Below, one piece after another: positions 8,787 to 18,956 of a stretch of 39,376 nucleotides of DNA. Numbering within the stretch: the first letter of the stretch is position 1; every line of letters starts with the position of its first letter. Source of the DNA: JBBECJ01 sp963763325 (GTDB lineage Bacteria; Chloroflexota; Chloroflexia; Thermomicrobiales; CFX8). The translations under genes and the position numbers were made by a program. Location: the NCBI GenBank assembly GCA_963763325.1, contig CAVXOL010000017.1, positions 1-39,376 on the forward strand, in the 5' to 3' direction. Under the pieces are notes generated by a model, which saw only the letters and a list, made by a program, of their open reading frames with translations, was not told where the DNA came from and searched no databases.

Positions 8787-9903
8787 ATGGCTGAGCGGCT
8801 GCGGGTGGCCGTCCTTGGCGCAGGGCGCTGGGCGCATGACGCGCATATCCCTGGCTGGCTGCGCGACCCGCGCTGCGAGGTCGTGCTGATCTGCGATCCG
8901 CTCGCCGAGCGTGCGCGTGCCTTCGCGACCGAGTTCGGGATCCGCGAGCATGCCACCGACTGGCAGGCGGTCGTGGCGCGCAGCGATCTCGATGTGATCG
9001 ACGTCTGCACCCCGTCGCACACGCACTTCGAACTGGCCTGGGCCGCGCTGGAGGCCGGCAAACACGTGCTCTGTGAGAAGCCGGTCGCCTCCGACTTTCG
9101 CCAGACGCGCGCTGCGGCCGAACTGGCACAGCGCAAGGGTCTGAAGACGAAGCTGGGCTTCACCTTCCGCTACAGCCCCGGGATCCAGTTCGCCAAATCG
9201 CTCATCGACGAGGGCTTCGTCGGTCAGCCGTTCATCTTCAACGGCTACGAGCAGAACTCACAGTGGCTCGACCCGACCACGCCGCTACGCCAGGTCGATC
9301 ACGAGGCCGACCAGTCGGTGCTACAGGTCATGTCCCTGGAGGGCTACGGCGCGCCAATCATCGACATTGGCCACTGGTGGGTGGGGGCTGATTACAGCCG
9401 CGTCGATCGGCACGATGCGCAACTTCATCCCGGAGCGGGTGGTCCGCGAGACCGGCAGGATGCAGCGCATGAACATCGACGACGGGGACATCTATCTGGC
9501 CGAGTACACCAACGGCGCCATCAGCTCGATCCAGAGCAGTGTCGTGACGATCGGCAATTACGCGGGCACCGAGGCGCGGCTGTACGGGGAGCATGGCGCG
9601 ATCATCTGCCGGCTGGTCGAGGAGTTCGGCGTGGCCGAGACGATCAAGGTCGCGACGCCTGACGACGTCGAGTTTCGCCAGCTCGAGATCCCCGAGCGCT
9701 TCTACCCGTCCGGTGGACATCCCGGTGAATCGTGGCGCAGCCTGTTCTACGCCAATCTGATCCACGAGTTCCTCGACGAGATCCTGGCAGGCGGCGCGCG
9801 CAACGAGGCAAGTTTCGCGGACGGGGCCTGGGTGCAGGAGGCGATCAACGCCGTCGAGTTGTCGTTTCGCGAGCGCCGCTGGGTCGAGTTGCCGTTAGCG
9901 TGA
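8787..9903 (+). pseudogene. Gfo/Idh/MocA-family NAD(P)-dependent oxidoreductase, single frameshift
   Basis: The N-terminal Rossmann domain starts with VAVLGAGRWAHDAH and continues to the family signature CEKPVA (residues near 97), where the lysine takes part in catalysis. The C-terminal beta-sheet domain starts in the same frame (FTFRYSPG, YGAPIIDIGHWWVG) and then slips near 9385-9405; the second frame continues IGTMRNFIPERVV to the stop at 9903. The joined protein is about 371 residues, normal for the family. Members oxidise or reduce sugars, inositols or related polyols. GGAGGGAG precedes the ATG at 8787. Nothing nearby indicates the sugar. Confidence 0.82.
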
Positions 9904-10074
9904 TCCGAGCCGGGCCGTGTCTGAGACAGCGAAATCGGGCATCGCCGGCGGCAACGGTCTCTGCGGCGATCCCCGTGTTTCGAGCGATGATCAGGATCCG
10001 TCGCTACAGCGCGATGCGTTGATGGCTGCGGGATGTGAGCGACTCTTCGCCGACACGTGGAAGGAACGGGGATT

Positions 10075-11241
10075 GTGAACACCGAGCAAATGCCGGTCGT
10101 GACGTTGAGCGGTTCCCCGCACGAGCGCGGCCTCCAGCATGGGGAAGCACTCCGGGGACCGATCGCCGAGCACATCGCGCGCACCAAGGAGTGGCTCGGC
10201 CGAGAGGGCGGCGGCGACCCCGACGCGTTCATCACTGAGTTCCTTGAGACGGTCAACTTCACGGCGGCGATCGACCGATGGACGCCGGGCCTCAACGACG
10301 AGATCCTGGGGATCGCCACGGGTGCCGGACAACCGCTCGCGGACATGATGGTGCTGCAATTCATCGACGAAGTGTGGTGGCACGCCTACTATCGGCAACG
10401 ACGGGCGGATGCCTCCCTGCCCGAGCAGTGCAGTTCGCTGGGCGTCATCACCGATGAAGGCACGTTCATCGGGCAGACGATGGATGTGCCCGTCTACGCC
10501 GAGGGCCTCCAGACGCTGCTCCAGATCGAGGGGAATGGCGATCATCCGGATGCTTTCGTCATCACGCTCGCCGGGACGGTCGCCTGCTACGGCCTCAACA
10601 GCGCCGGCGTTGGCATCTGCTGCAACACGCTGATGCAGCTGAACCACAATCGCCGTGGCCTGCCGGTCGCCCTGGTCGTGCGCGGTGTGCTGCGCCAGCG
10701 GTCCTTCGCCGCAGCCGCCCGCTTCATCGAGGATGTGCCGCACGCGTCAGGGCAGAACTACCTCGTCGGCGGCCCCGGCGAGATCGCGTCGTTCGAGTGC
10801 GGCGCGGGTGAGGTCGCGCAGTACTGGCCGCTGGCCAACCGCCAGCGGGTCTATCACACGAACCACCCACTGGTGAACCGCGCCAGTCAACAGTACCAGG
10901 CGGCCAACCGGCTCAGTGAGGCCGATGTCATCGGTTCATCCGCCAACAGCCAGGCGCGGCTCGCCGTCCTCAACCGCCAGCTCGGTGACCTGTCGCGGCC
11001 GGTCGGATTCGATGACCTGCGCGATGTCCTCTCGTCACGGGAAGATCAGGACTACCCAATCTGCCGGCTGCTGAGTGATCCTGGCGGAGGATTTTCGGCC
11101 GCCACACTGCTGTACGAGCTGAGTGCGACCCCGCCGGTACTGCACCTCGCGGCGGGGCCACTGCTCACATCCGAGCTGCGACGATTTACGTTCGCTCCAT
11201 CATCGGTTGCGGCCGACACGGTGCTGGCGACGACCGACTGA
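10075..11241 (+). CDS. C45-family autoproteolytic acyltransferase/amidohydrolase
   Basis: This 388-residue protein resembles the acyl-CoA:6-aminopenicillanic acid acyltransferase (peptidase C45) family. The N-terminal part has the HERGLQHGEAL segment typical of the family. The nucleophile cysteine that becomes the new N-terminus after self-cleavage is Cys119 in EQCSSLGV, followed by TFIGQTMD. Family members are Ntn hydrolases that cut or form amide bonds; actual substrates vary widely and are unknown here. The GTG at 10075 is preferred because AAGGA lies nine bases upstream; a GTG at 10057 and an ATG at 10090 are alternatives. No signal peptide is seen. It stands alone between intergenic gaps. 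Confidence 0.8.
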   Translation: MNTEQMPVVTLSGSPHERGLQHGEALRGPIAEHIARTKEWLGREGGGDPDAFITEFLETVNFTAAIDRWTPGLNDEILGIATGAGQPLADMMVLQFIDEVWWHAYYRQRRADASLPEQCSSLGVITDEGTFIGQTMDVPVYAEGLQTLLQIEGNGDHPDAFVITLAGTVACYGLNSAGVGICCNTLMQLNHNRRGLPVALVVRGVLRQRSFAAAARFIEDVPHASGQNYLVGGPGEIASFECGAGEVAQYWPLANRQRVYHTNHPLVNRASQQYQAANRLSEADVIGSSANSQARLAVLNRQLGDLSRPVGFDDLRDVLSSREDQDYPICRLLSDPGGGFSAATLLYELSATPPVLHLAAGPLLTSELRRFTFAPSSVAADTVLATTD

Positions 11242-11553
11242 GACGCTGCGACCTCGCCTGAAGGCGTCTGCTCGTGGTGATCGGCGAATCAACAGTCGAG
11301 GCACCCAGCCGTCGCTGGCCTGCCGTCGTATGTTCACGCGGTTCAACCATTCGATCCGGAGATGAGGCGGTGCCGGCACGGGCTCCCGGTACCGTCTGTG
11401 CGGATACATCGTCTTGGACGAGTACGAGGATGGGGCGGTCTGGAGACGATGTTGCTGGCTCGGTCTGTCCGGTGGGCACGCAGGCACGGCGATTGACGCT
11501 ACGGACGAACGACCGCCGGTACAGCATGTTCGTGGTGAGTGCTGTTTGCAACA
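11242..11553. other. Convergent intergenic region, nothing recognised
   Basis: This stretch lies between the stops of the C45 gene and the truncated dehydrogenase. The missing C-terminus of the dehydrogenase is not found here in any frame. No strong terminator hairpin is visible. Confidence 0.4.
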
Positions 11554-12291
11554 CTACGACAGTGACCGACCGCCCTGGAGCTCGAACGGACCCATCGGCC
11601 AGCGGAACCCCTCACGCATGATGGTGTCGACTTGATCGCGGGTGGCCAGTCCCTCGTCGACGATGCGGGCTGCTTCGAGTCGGACAGCCCGGTTGATCCG
11701 GTTCCCGACGAAGCCCCAGGTCATCTGCTGGTCCTTGATCGTGACGACGACCCGGCCGCTGCGCTCGGCGCAGGCGGTGACTGATTGCAGCGCGGCGTCG
11801 CCCGTCTCATCGTGGGTGACGAGTTCGGCCAGTTTCATGACCGCGCACGGTTGGAACCAGTGCCAGCCAAGGACCTGAGCCGGACGGTCGGTCGCTCCAG
11901 CCAGGGCTGCGATCGAGAGGCCGGAGGTGTTCGAGGTCAGGATCGTCTGCGGCGGACACGCGGCGTCGAGCCGCCGGAAGACACGGATCTTCAGTTTGAT
12001 GTCCTCCGGAACCGCCTCGATGATCAGGTCTGCGTCGATGCAGGCGGCCTCCAGCTCGGTAACCGGAATGATCCGCTCAAGCGTGGCGTGCATCTCCTGT
12101 TCGGTCAGTTTGCCTCGCGCGACGCCGCCGCGTAACCCGAAGCGGCCATGCTCGATCCGCTGCAGCGCAGTCTCGAGCTGTCCATCGTTGATGTCGTAGA
12201 GGTGGACGGTGTGCCCGCCGGACGCCACCACCTGCGCGATCTGTGCGCCCATCACGCCGGCGCCAATCATGCCGATTCGCTGAATCTCCAC
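11554..12291 (-). CDS. 3-hydroxyacyl-CoA dehydrogenase, C-terminally truncated
   Basis: The protein starts with a GTG at 12291, five bases after AGGAG. It opens with the NAD-binding motif IGMIGAGVMGAQIAQ and continues with SNTSGLSIAALA and GWHWFQPCAVMKLAELV, where His corresponds to the catalytic histidine of the family's HFFNP motif. The C-terminal helical domain begins (GFVGNRINRAVRLEAARIV) but stops right after WPMGPFEL. At 245 residues it is about 40-60 short of the usual 285-300, and no frame downstream supplies the rest. It may be inactive or unstable. The enzyme would oxidise 3-hydroxyacyl-CoA with NAD. It follows the acyl-CoA ligase by 43 bases, so the two form an operon for activation and beta-oxidation of an acid. 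Confidence 0.8.
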   Translation of the reverse strand: MEIQRIGMIGAGVMGAQIAQVVASGGHTVHLYDINDGQLETALQRIEHGRFGLRGGVARGKLTEQEMHATLERIIPVTELEAACIDADLIIEAVPEDIKLKIRVFRRLDAACPPQTILTSNTSGLSIAALAGATDRPAQVLGWHWFQPCAVMKLAELVTHDETGDAALQSVTACAERSGRVVVTIKDQQMTWGFVGNRINRAVRLEAARIVDEGLATRDQVDTIMREGFRWPMGPFELQGGRSLS

Positions 12292-12334
12292 GGTTGCTCC
12301 TTTCATCGGAATGGATGGCCTGTCCGCAACGCCA

Positions 12335-13867
12335 CTAGACCCCGACTGTCCGCTCGGCCACGAGCGCCGTCCGGCGGATCTTGCCGGCGCCATCACGAGG
12401 AAGTTCGGCGACAAACTCATACGTCTTGGGGATCTTGTACGATGCCAGGCGCTGGCGCATCCACTCGTCGAGACTGGTGATCGCCGGTGGGTTGTCCAAC
12501 GTCCTTGGGTGAACAATGGCGTGAACGCGCTTGCCCCAGTCATCGTCCGGGAGGCCGATGACGACGACATCGACGATGTCGGGGTGTTGCGAAAGTGGCG
12601 CTTCGACCTCGGCAGGGTAGATGTTGGCGCCGCCGCTGATGATGAGATCGACCCGTCGATCGGCCAGGAACAGGTAGCCATCGGCATCGACGTAGCCCAG
12701 GTCGCCGACTGAGACGAATCCATCCGGCGTCGATTTCGCTGGCGCGGAGCCGATGTAGTAGTACGTCGGCTCGCTGAGGTCGAACGGGCGCATGAAGATT
12801 TCACCGATCTCGCCGGTTGGCAGCTCGTTGAAGTCTTCGTCGAGGATCTTGAGGTCACAGGTGCGTGGCCGTCCAACGCTGCCGGGGTGTTCCAGCCACT
12901 CGTCACCACGAATGCTGCAACTGCCGACCGCCTCGGTTGCGCCGAAGCCTTCGTGGAGCCGTTCGGGTGGGATGAGCTCCATGAAGGTGCGCTTGAGCCA
13001 GGGCGGGCATGGTGCGGCGGTCTGGAAGATGCCTTCGATGCTGGAGAAGTCACGCGACCGCACGTCGGGCACATCGACGATCCGCTTCATCATCGTCGGG
13101 GCGAGGAAGGCGAAGTTGACCCGGTAGCGCTCGATCAGGTCGACGGCGCGGGCGGCGTCGAACCGTTCCATCAGGATCAGTGTGTGGTCCTCGAATAGCC
13201 CAAAATGCCCCCAGGAGAACGGCGAGTTGTGGTAGAGCGCGCCGGCAATCAGCTGGACCTGGCCGCTGGCGAAGCCGGAGTACATGCGCCGGCCGACGTC
13301 GCCTGGCACGGCCTCCCATCGGCGTGGATCGACGATGATCTTGCTGCGCCCGGTCGAGCCTCCGGAACCGATCGACTTGCCGGGGTGGGCGACCTTGTCC
13401 GGTAACGGTGCGTCTGAGTAGCCATCGAGTGCGTGCAGTTCAGCGGTCGTCACCTGCTGGTACGCGATGCCCTCCCAATCGCTGACGACGACCGTTGGAT
13501 TGCCGACGTCGAGGATGCCGTCACGCTCGATCGGTGGCAGGTTGGCGCGGACCGGCAGGACAAGTGCGCCGAGCTTCCAGGCGGCATAGGCAGCGATGTA
13601 GTGTTCGAGGCAATTTGGCAGGCCGATGACGAGCATGGATGTCTCGTCGAGTCCCAGTTCCGCGAACCTGCGGGCGAGCGTGTTCGACCAGCGATCGAGC
13701 GCTTGCCAGCTGAGCGGCTGATGCTCGCCGTCGACCGGAACGAAGATGATGGCCGGCTTGTCGGGGTGTTCGGCAGCCAGGTCCGACAGCCGCTTGCCCC
13801 ACGAGACGGGCTGCGACAACTCCACAGCCGACTCCCGACTCGCGATCTCATCGGTGACCACGTTCAC
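12335..13867 (-). CDS. AMP-forming acyl-CoA synthetase/ligase
   Basis: This intact 510-residue ANL-superfamily enzyme makes an acyl-adenylate and transfers the acyl group to CoA. The phosphate loop is SGGSTGRSK (168-176), the adenine-binding region is HEGFGATEAVGSC, the hinge follows VSVGDLGYVDADGYLFLADR, and the catalytic C-terminal lysine is Lys496 in GAGKIRR. The specificity is not readable; the HEGFGATEA form resembles ligases for bulky or aromatic acids. The start is GTG at 13867 or GTG at 13861, which has better spacing (9 bases) from GGAGG. It leads the operon with the truncated 3-hydroxyacyl-CoA dehydrogenase. Confidence 0.9.
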   Translation of the reverse strand: MNVVTDEIASRESAVELSQPVSWGKRLSDLAAEHPDKPAIIFVPVDGEHQPLSWQALDRWSNTLARRFAELGLDETSMLVIGLPNCLEHYIAAYAAWKLGALVLPVRANLPPIERDGILDVGNPTVVVSDWEGIAYQQVTTAELHALDGYSDAPLPDKVAHPGKSIGSGGSTGRSKIIVDPRRWEAVPGDVGRRMYSGFASGQVQLIAGALYHNSPFSWGHFGLFEDHTLILMERFDAARAVDLIERYRVNFAFLAPTMMKRIVDVPDVRSRDFSSIEGIFQTAAPCPPWLKRTFMELIPPERLHEGFGATEAVGSCSIRGDEWLEHPGSVGRPRTCDLKILDEDFNELPTGEIGEIFMRPFDLSEPTYYYIGSAPAKSTPDGFVSVGDLGYVDADGYLFLADRRVDLIISGGANIYPAEVEAPLSQHPDIVDVVVIGLPDDDWGKRVHAIVHPRTLDNPPAITSLDEWMRQRLASYKIPKTYEFVAELPRDGAGKIRRTALVAERTVGV

Positions 13868-14090
13868 CGCCCTCCACTCGTAGCGGCTCTGGCGTCCTGT
13901 GCGGCGAGTCGGTTAGCACGGACCGTTGTCGACGCTGGTGGTCATGCCCAGCAGTATCGCACGCGACGTGACTGAGATCATGCGAACACGGAGGCAGGTG
14001 ATGCCACGGCACCCGCTGGAAGCACCAGAGTGCAGGTGCTCGATCTGCGACCGCGATGAACTGCCAAACGGGTGCCGTGGCGCCAGCCGC

Positions 14091-17000
14091 TCAGCGATAG
14101 TCATGGGAGGTGACGAGCATCTTCGGCTGTTTCACAGCATCGGGCTGGACTCGGTCGGCGGCTGACGGCTCGATCGGGATCGGTGTCATCATCTGCGCCA
14201 CGATGTTGACGGCGTCCCCTTGGCGCTCCAGCCGACCCTCGATCAAGAGCACCGGTGAGGAGCGCAACGTCAGGCGCTCGCGCTCGTAGAGCGCCTGGTG
14301 GACGACGACGTTGGTCAGTCCCGTCTCGTCTTCCAGCAGGAGGAACGTGACGCCCTTGGCCGTGCTCGGCCGCTGGCGACAGACGACGAGCCCGGCCAGC
14401 TGGACGCGCAGCCCATGTGGCGCCTCGGCGACCTGGGTGGCCGTCAGGACGGTGCTGGCGAACTGCGAGCGCAGCAGCAACAGCGGGTGCCACTGGGCCG
14501 AGAGCCCGACGATCTCGTAGTCTGCCCTGAGCTTGTCCCAGACCGAGAGTGGCGGCAGTTCGACCATGTCCTGCTCAATCGGGATCGCCAGCCCGAGCTG
14601 CTGGACACCCATCTCATCTTGCCCACGCAGGCGGACCGGTGGCTGGAGGAGGCCGAACTGCCAGAGCAGTTCCCGCCGGCGCAGCCCCGTCCAGTCGAAG
14701 GCGCCGACCATGATGAGCCGCTCGACGATCTCACGCCGGACCTCGACGCGGTGCAGCAGGTCGTTGAGTGACCGAAAAGGGCCGTCCATCCGGCGGCTCT
14801 CCGCAATCGCTGCGGCTTCCTCCTCGCGGATGCCCTTGACGTACCCCAGTCCGATGCGGATCGCCCGACCGTCGACCGAGCAGCGTGAGAAACTCGCGTT
14901 GATGTCGACTGGGAGCACGCGCAGCCCCATCCGCTTGGCATCGCCGACGAGCGTGTGCGGTGGGTAGAAGCCCATCGGCTGCTCATTGAGGACGGCGCAG
15001 GTGAACTCGGCCGGGTAGTAGTGGCGCAGCCAGCACGACTGGTAGGCCAGGACGGCGAAACTGACCGAGTGCGCCTTGGGGAAGCCGTAGGCGGCGAAGC
15101 CGGTGATCTTGTCGAAGACGGTCTGGGCCACCTCCTCACTGACGCCGTTGGTTAGCGCGCCGGCACGGAAGTCGTCCCAGAGTTCGGTCATCGCGCCGAG
15201 CGAGCGCTTGCGGCTCATGGCGCGCCGTAGCCGGTCAGCCTCGCCGGGGGTGAAGTTGGCCAGCGCCATCGCCACCTGCAGGATCTGCTCCTGGTAGAGG
15301 ATGACGCCGTAGGTCTCCTCGAGTGTCTCTTCGAGCAACGGATGGTCGTAGGTGATCTCGGGCTTGCCGGTCAGGCGGTACTGCTCGCGGGCGCGGATCC
15401 AGGGCTTGGTCGCGCCGCCGACGATCGGGCCGGGGCGGACGATGGCGACCTGGACGACGAGATCCTGCAAGGTCTCCGGCTTGGTCTTGAGCAGCGTCTG
15501 AATCTGGGCGCGACTCTCGATCTGGAAGGTGCCGACCGTGTCGCCGCGCTGGATCATGTCGAAGACGTCCGGATCCTGAAAGTCGATTCGGGAGAGGTCG
15601 ATCAGATCCTTGCCCTGGCCGGCGACCAGGTCGAGACACTCCTCGACGGCGCTGAGCATCCCGAGTCCCAGGACGTCGATCTTGACGAAGCGGGCCTCGT
15701 TGCAGGTGTCCTTGTCCCACTGGATCAGGTGGCGACCCTCCATCGCGGCCGGCTGCATCGGGACGAGCTCACTGAGCGGCTGTGAGGCAACCACCATCCC
15801 GCCGCTGTGCTGGCCGACGTGGCGCGGCATGCCGGCGATCTGCCGCGACAGATCGGCCAGATGGCGCCAGAGCGGAGAGTCAGGGTGCGGCACATCGGGC
15901 GTCCGTCCCAGGTGCTCGTCGACGGCCGTGGCCGAGCCGTGCTCGCCGAGCTTGGCCAGTCGATCGAGCACCGGCAGTGGCAGACCGAGCGCCTTGCCGA
16001 CATCGCGGATGGCGCTGCGCATCCGGTAGGTGGCATAGGTGCAGACCAGCCCGACACGGTCGGGATAGATCGCGTAGAGGCGCTCGATGAGGGCGGCGCG
16101 GATGTCGCGCGGGAAGTCGAGGTCGATGTCCGGCACGTCGATGATCTCCTCATGGAGGAAGCGGCCGAGAAAGAGATCGTGCTGGACGGGATCGATGTGC
16201 GAGAGGCCGAGCAGGTAGCAGACGATCGAGCTGACCGAGGAACCGCGTCCGCGTCCCGGTGGGATGTTGCCGACGCGCCTGGCGACACTCTCCCCGCGCA
16301 CCTCGTCGGCTACCTCGCCGGCGAGGCGCATGATGTCGGCATACGTCAGGAAGAAGCCAGCCAGATGATGATGGCGGATCAGCTCCAACTCTTCCTCAAG
16401 CCGGGCGTGCGCCTTTGAGTCGTTGCCATAGCGTCCGTCGAGCAACTGGCGGGTAACGCGCGCGAGGCGGTCATCGGGGGTGTCGCCGTCATCGACCGGA
16501 TAGTCAGGGAAGCGGTACTCGAGGTTGGTCGCCAGATTGAACGCACGGCAACGCTCGGCGATGACGAGTGTGTTGGCGAGTGCCTCGGGGTAGCGGCGGA
16601 AGCGCCGACGCATCGTCTCGGCATCGACCAGGTACCACTCGCCGTTGATGCGCCTGAGGTGCGCGGCGCCGTCGAGGCTGGTCCGGTGCCGGATGGCGAC
16701 GAGCGTGTCCTGCAGGGCAACCCGCTCCGGCCGGTGATAGTGGACGTTACCGGTCGCGACGATACGAGCGCCGGCTTCGGCCGGCGAGGGCTGCCAGCCG
16801 GGTCGTCCTCCGGCGATCGCCGCGAATCAGGTTGCGCTGCAACTCGACGATAGACGTTCTCGGGGCCGAACCAGGTCTGGAACTGGCGCAGCAATCGGCG
16901 CGAGCCGGCCAGGTCGTTGGCATCCACCCGGCGGCAGAGTTCCGACTGGCGGCAGCCGGTGAGCAGGATCAGCCCTTCAGCATGTTGGGGAAGCAGCTCG

Positions 17001-17341
17001 ATCGGGAGGGCAGGCTCGGTCCGTTCGCCGGTGTAGTGCGCCGCGGTGATGAGGCGGCACAGGTTGCGGTAGCCGGCCGGGGTCTCGACGAGGAGCGTCA
17101 GGTGCGAGCCGTCGACGAGGGTCAGTTCTGCGCCGGTGATGGGCTGGATCCCGGCAGAGTTGGCGATCGTCGCGAAATCCAGGGCGGCGTGCAGGTTGTC
17201 GTGGTCGGTCAGTGCCAGAGCAGGCAGGCCGAGCCGGACCGCCTCGTCGACCAGTTCCTCGGGAAACGAGGCGCCGTCGAGGAGCGAGAAGCACGAGTGG
17301 GCATGCAGCTCGACGTAGCCGGCATCAGGTGCGCTGCGCAT
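14091..17341 (-). pseudogene. dnaE2: Error-prone DNA polymerase III alpha subunit DnaE2, frame-broken twice
   Basis: DnaE2 extends past lesions in the inducible mutasome. The N-terminal PHP domain is clear (ELHAHSCFSLLDGASFPEEL, LALTDHDNL). The frame breaks near 16851, where one extra C separates GPENVY from VELQRN, and again near 16790, after which a single 840-residue frame runs to the stop at 14091. That frame has GRGRGSSVSSIV, the palm aspartates in PDIDLDF (about 16113-16133), the finger and thumb regions, and a C-terminal OB-fold, with none of the long C-terminal tail of DnaE1. The joined length is about 1080 residues, as expected. The start at 17341 overlaps the end of the DUF6504 gene; 17365 is an alternative. 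The breaks look like sequencing indels because everything around them is conserved. Confidence 0.88.
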
Positions 17342-17618
17342 GCCAGGACCCGCGCACGAGGTCATGGAAGAGCGTCAGATGGGCGCCGTTCGCCAGGGTG
17401 AGCTCGAAGTAGAGCCGCTTGACCTGCTGAGCCTCCGGCCGCCACCAGCCGTCATCGACGCGCCAGGTGTCGGCAATGTCGACCACGGACACCTCGGCGT
17501 CGGCGAGGCGGACGATGCGGGGGATGCCGCGCTCGTCGACGGCGACCTCGATCGGCTCGGGCTGGTTCAGGGCTCGTAGGTCGCCAGCGCCCAGCGATGC
17601 TCCGGTAGTCTCGCCCAT
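17325..17618 (-). CDS. DUF6504 family protein between imuB and dnaE2
   Basis: This 97-residue protein starts at ATG 17618, five bases after GGAGGTGA, inside the last 52 bases of imuB, and its own end overlaps the dnaE2 start. It reads PEPIEVAVDERGIPRIVRL, then DTWRVDDGWWRPEAQQVKRL and LTLFHDLVRGSWHAQ. The aromatic, W-rich beta-strand pattern matches what I recall as DUF6504, often seen beside dnaE2. I infer it is part of the translesion complex because it is translationally coupled on both sides and shares the SOS promoter. No ImuA/RecA-like gene is present here, so it may stand in for it structurally, but this is untested. Confidence 0.75.
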   Translation of the reverse strand: MGETTGASLGAGDLRALNQPEPIEVAVDERGIPRIVRLADAEVSVVDIADTWRVDDGWWRPEAQQVKRLYFELTLANGAHLTLFHDLVRGSWHAQRT

Positions 17619-18766
17619 CGATTCACCTCCACGATCTGATACAGCGGTGACGTCCCGTAGCGTTGGGCCAGTTCCGCGACGGCGCCGCGCAGCCGGGTCA
17701 CCGGTCGGTGCGCTTCGCCGCCGAGCGTCGGCTGGTAGGGAGGGGCCTCGCCCAACTCGAGGCACTCAAGCTGGAGCGCGACGACTGGCGCGTCGAGTGA
17801 GGCCTGGTTGAGTTGACTGGTGAGCACCCCGACTAATCGCTTCAGATCGCGCGTCCCACCCTTGATGAGCGCTGTCCGGGCGAGCGTCCCACCGTGCTCA
17901 AGGAACAGGTCCAGCCGTAGGCGCCGCACGGCCTGCCCGCGCAGTTCTGATCGCGCCAGCAGGCGGCTGGCGGCGATGCGGCTGGCGACGGCCAGGTCGC
18001 TGGCAAGACTCGATGCCGTCGGCAGCCGCAGGAGCTCTACAATCGGCTGGGAGATTGTCTCGGCAACGAAGGGATCGGGATCCTCACCTCGCGCTAGATG
18101 CCAGGCGCGCTTGCCGTCGGCGCCGAACTGGGCGACGAGCGCGGTGAGCGGCAGTTGTCCGAGATCGCCGAGCCGGTGGAGCCCGAGGCGCTCCAGACGC
18201 TGGATCGTCGCCGGAGGGAGCGGTAGCAGCTCGACGGGACAGCGTTCCAGGAGCCGCTGTTGGTCGGCGCGATCGACGACACGGACCACTCCCGGTCGGG
18301 AGCGGCGCGCCGCGACGGAGGCCACGAAGGCACTACCGGCGATACCGAGTCGCGGTCTGAGATCCGCGTCGACACAGGCGAGCAACGCGTTTCCGAGCGC
18401 CTGGGTTGACGGGTAATGTCGATCGAGCCCACGTAGATCGAGATGAATGCTGCCTGGCCCACCACGCCGGAGGGTTGGGCAGAGGTGATAGAGGGATTGG
18501 ATAAGCGTGTGATGGAGGCTGGCGGCAGCCAGTGGATCGTCCGGCAGGACCAGTAATTGCGGACACAGGTTCTGGGCCTCGCGGGCCAGCAGTCCGGGGC
18601 GGATGCCGAGGAGGCGCGCTTCCGGCGAGCAGTCGAGCAGCGTTCCCCGTGCGCCAGGCGTCGTGATGGCGAGCGGCGATCCAGCCAGATCGGGATGCTG
18701 CTGGAGGGCGAGACGGATCGGCAGATGCGGGATGGCGAGACAGCCGAGCGTAGCATATTGGCGCAT
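17567..18766 (-). CDS. imuB: ImuB, inactive Y-family polymerase-like mutasome subunit
   Basis: This 399-residue protein has the Y-family layout (palm/fingers, a helix-hairpin-helix thumb near 185-225, and little-finger domain). The metal-binding acids are missing: the N-terminal strand reads LGCLAIPHLPIRLA with no Asp, and the S-x-D-E motif of active polymerases is replaced by GSIHLDLRGL (105-113). That is the mark of ImuB, which scaffolds DnaE2 and the sliding clamp and does not itself make DNA. I see no certain clamp-binding motif. The start at 18766 is chosen because the longer frame would begin inside the promoter. The SOS promoter at 18887-18915 gives a leader of about 115 bases. It overlaps the DUF6504 gene by 52 bases. 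Confidence 0.87.
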   Translation of the reverse strand: MRQYATLGCLAIPHLPIRLALQQHPDLAGSPLAITTPGARGTLLDCSPEARLLGIRPGLLAREAQNLCPQLLVLPDDPLAAASLHHTLIQSLYHLCPTLRRGGPGSIHLDLRGLDRHYPSTQALGNALLACVDADLRPRLGIAGSAFVASVAARRSRPGVVRVVDRADQQRLLERCPVELLPLPPATIQRLERLGLHRLGDLGQLPLTALVAQFGADGKRAWHLARGEDPDPFVAETISQPIVELLRLPTASSLASDLAVASRIAASRLLARSELRGQAVRRLRLDLFLEHGGTLARTALIKGGTRDLKRLVGVLTSQLNQASLDAPVVALQLECLELGEAPPYQPTLGGEAHRPVTRLRGAVAELAQRYGTSPLYQIVEVNRWARLPEHRWALATYEP

Positions 18767-18886
18767 GATTCCGGTACCGTTGCCTTTCGGACACAGGTTC
18801 GCAAGAAACACGACACCCCGGACGGGCCGGGGTGGAACTGGCGCTCTGGCGCTCTCTCGATTGGGGCACAGGCCCTCTGGCACAGT

Positions 18887-18915
18887 ATACTAGAACATAT
18901 GTTCTATTCTGTCAA
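18887..18915 (-). promoter_or_regulatory. SOS-regulated promoter of imuB with LexA operator
   Basis: On the minus strand TTGACA (18915-18910) and TAGTAT (18892-18887) are separated by exactly 17 bases. A perfect 16-bp palindrome, TAGAACATATGTTCTA (18891-18906), fills the spacer and covers the -10 edge. It contains GAAC-N4-GTTC, the LexA box of Firmicutes and Actinobacteria. LexA bound here would block RNA polymerase on imuB. The HMCES gene begins 51 bases to the right on the other strand, so the same site can control both directions. On the plus strand only a weak -10-like TATTCT (18905-18910) is visible. Confidence 0.88.
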
Positions 18916-18956
18916 TCAGGCTGGACGAATGTTGCTGGATGTGAAGGAGCGCAGGC

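Noticed and set aside
15807..16418. A 203-residue plus-strand frame within dnaE2
   Set aside because: It is a shadow of the polymerase palm region; no start site or domain.
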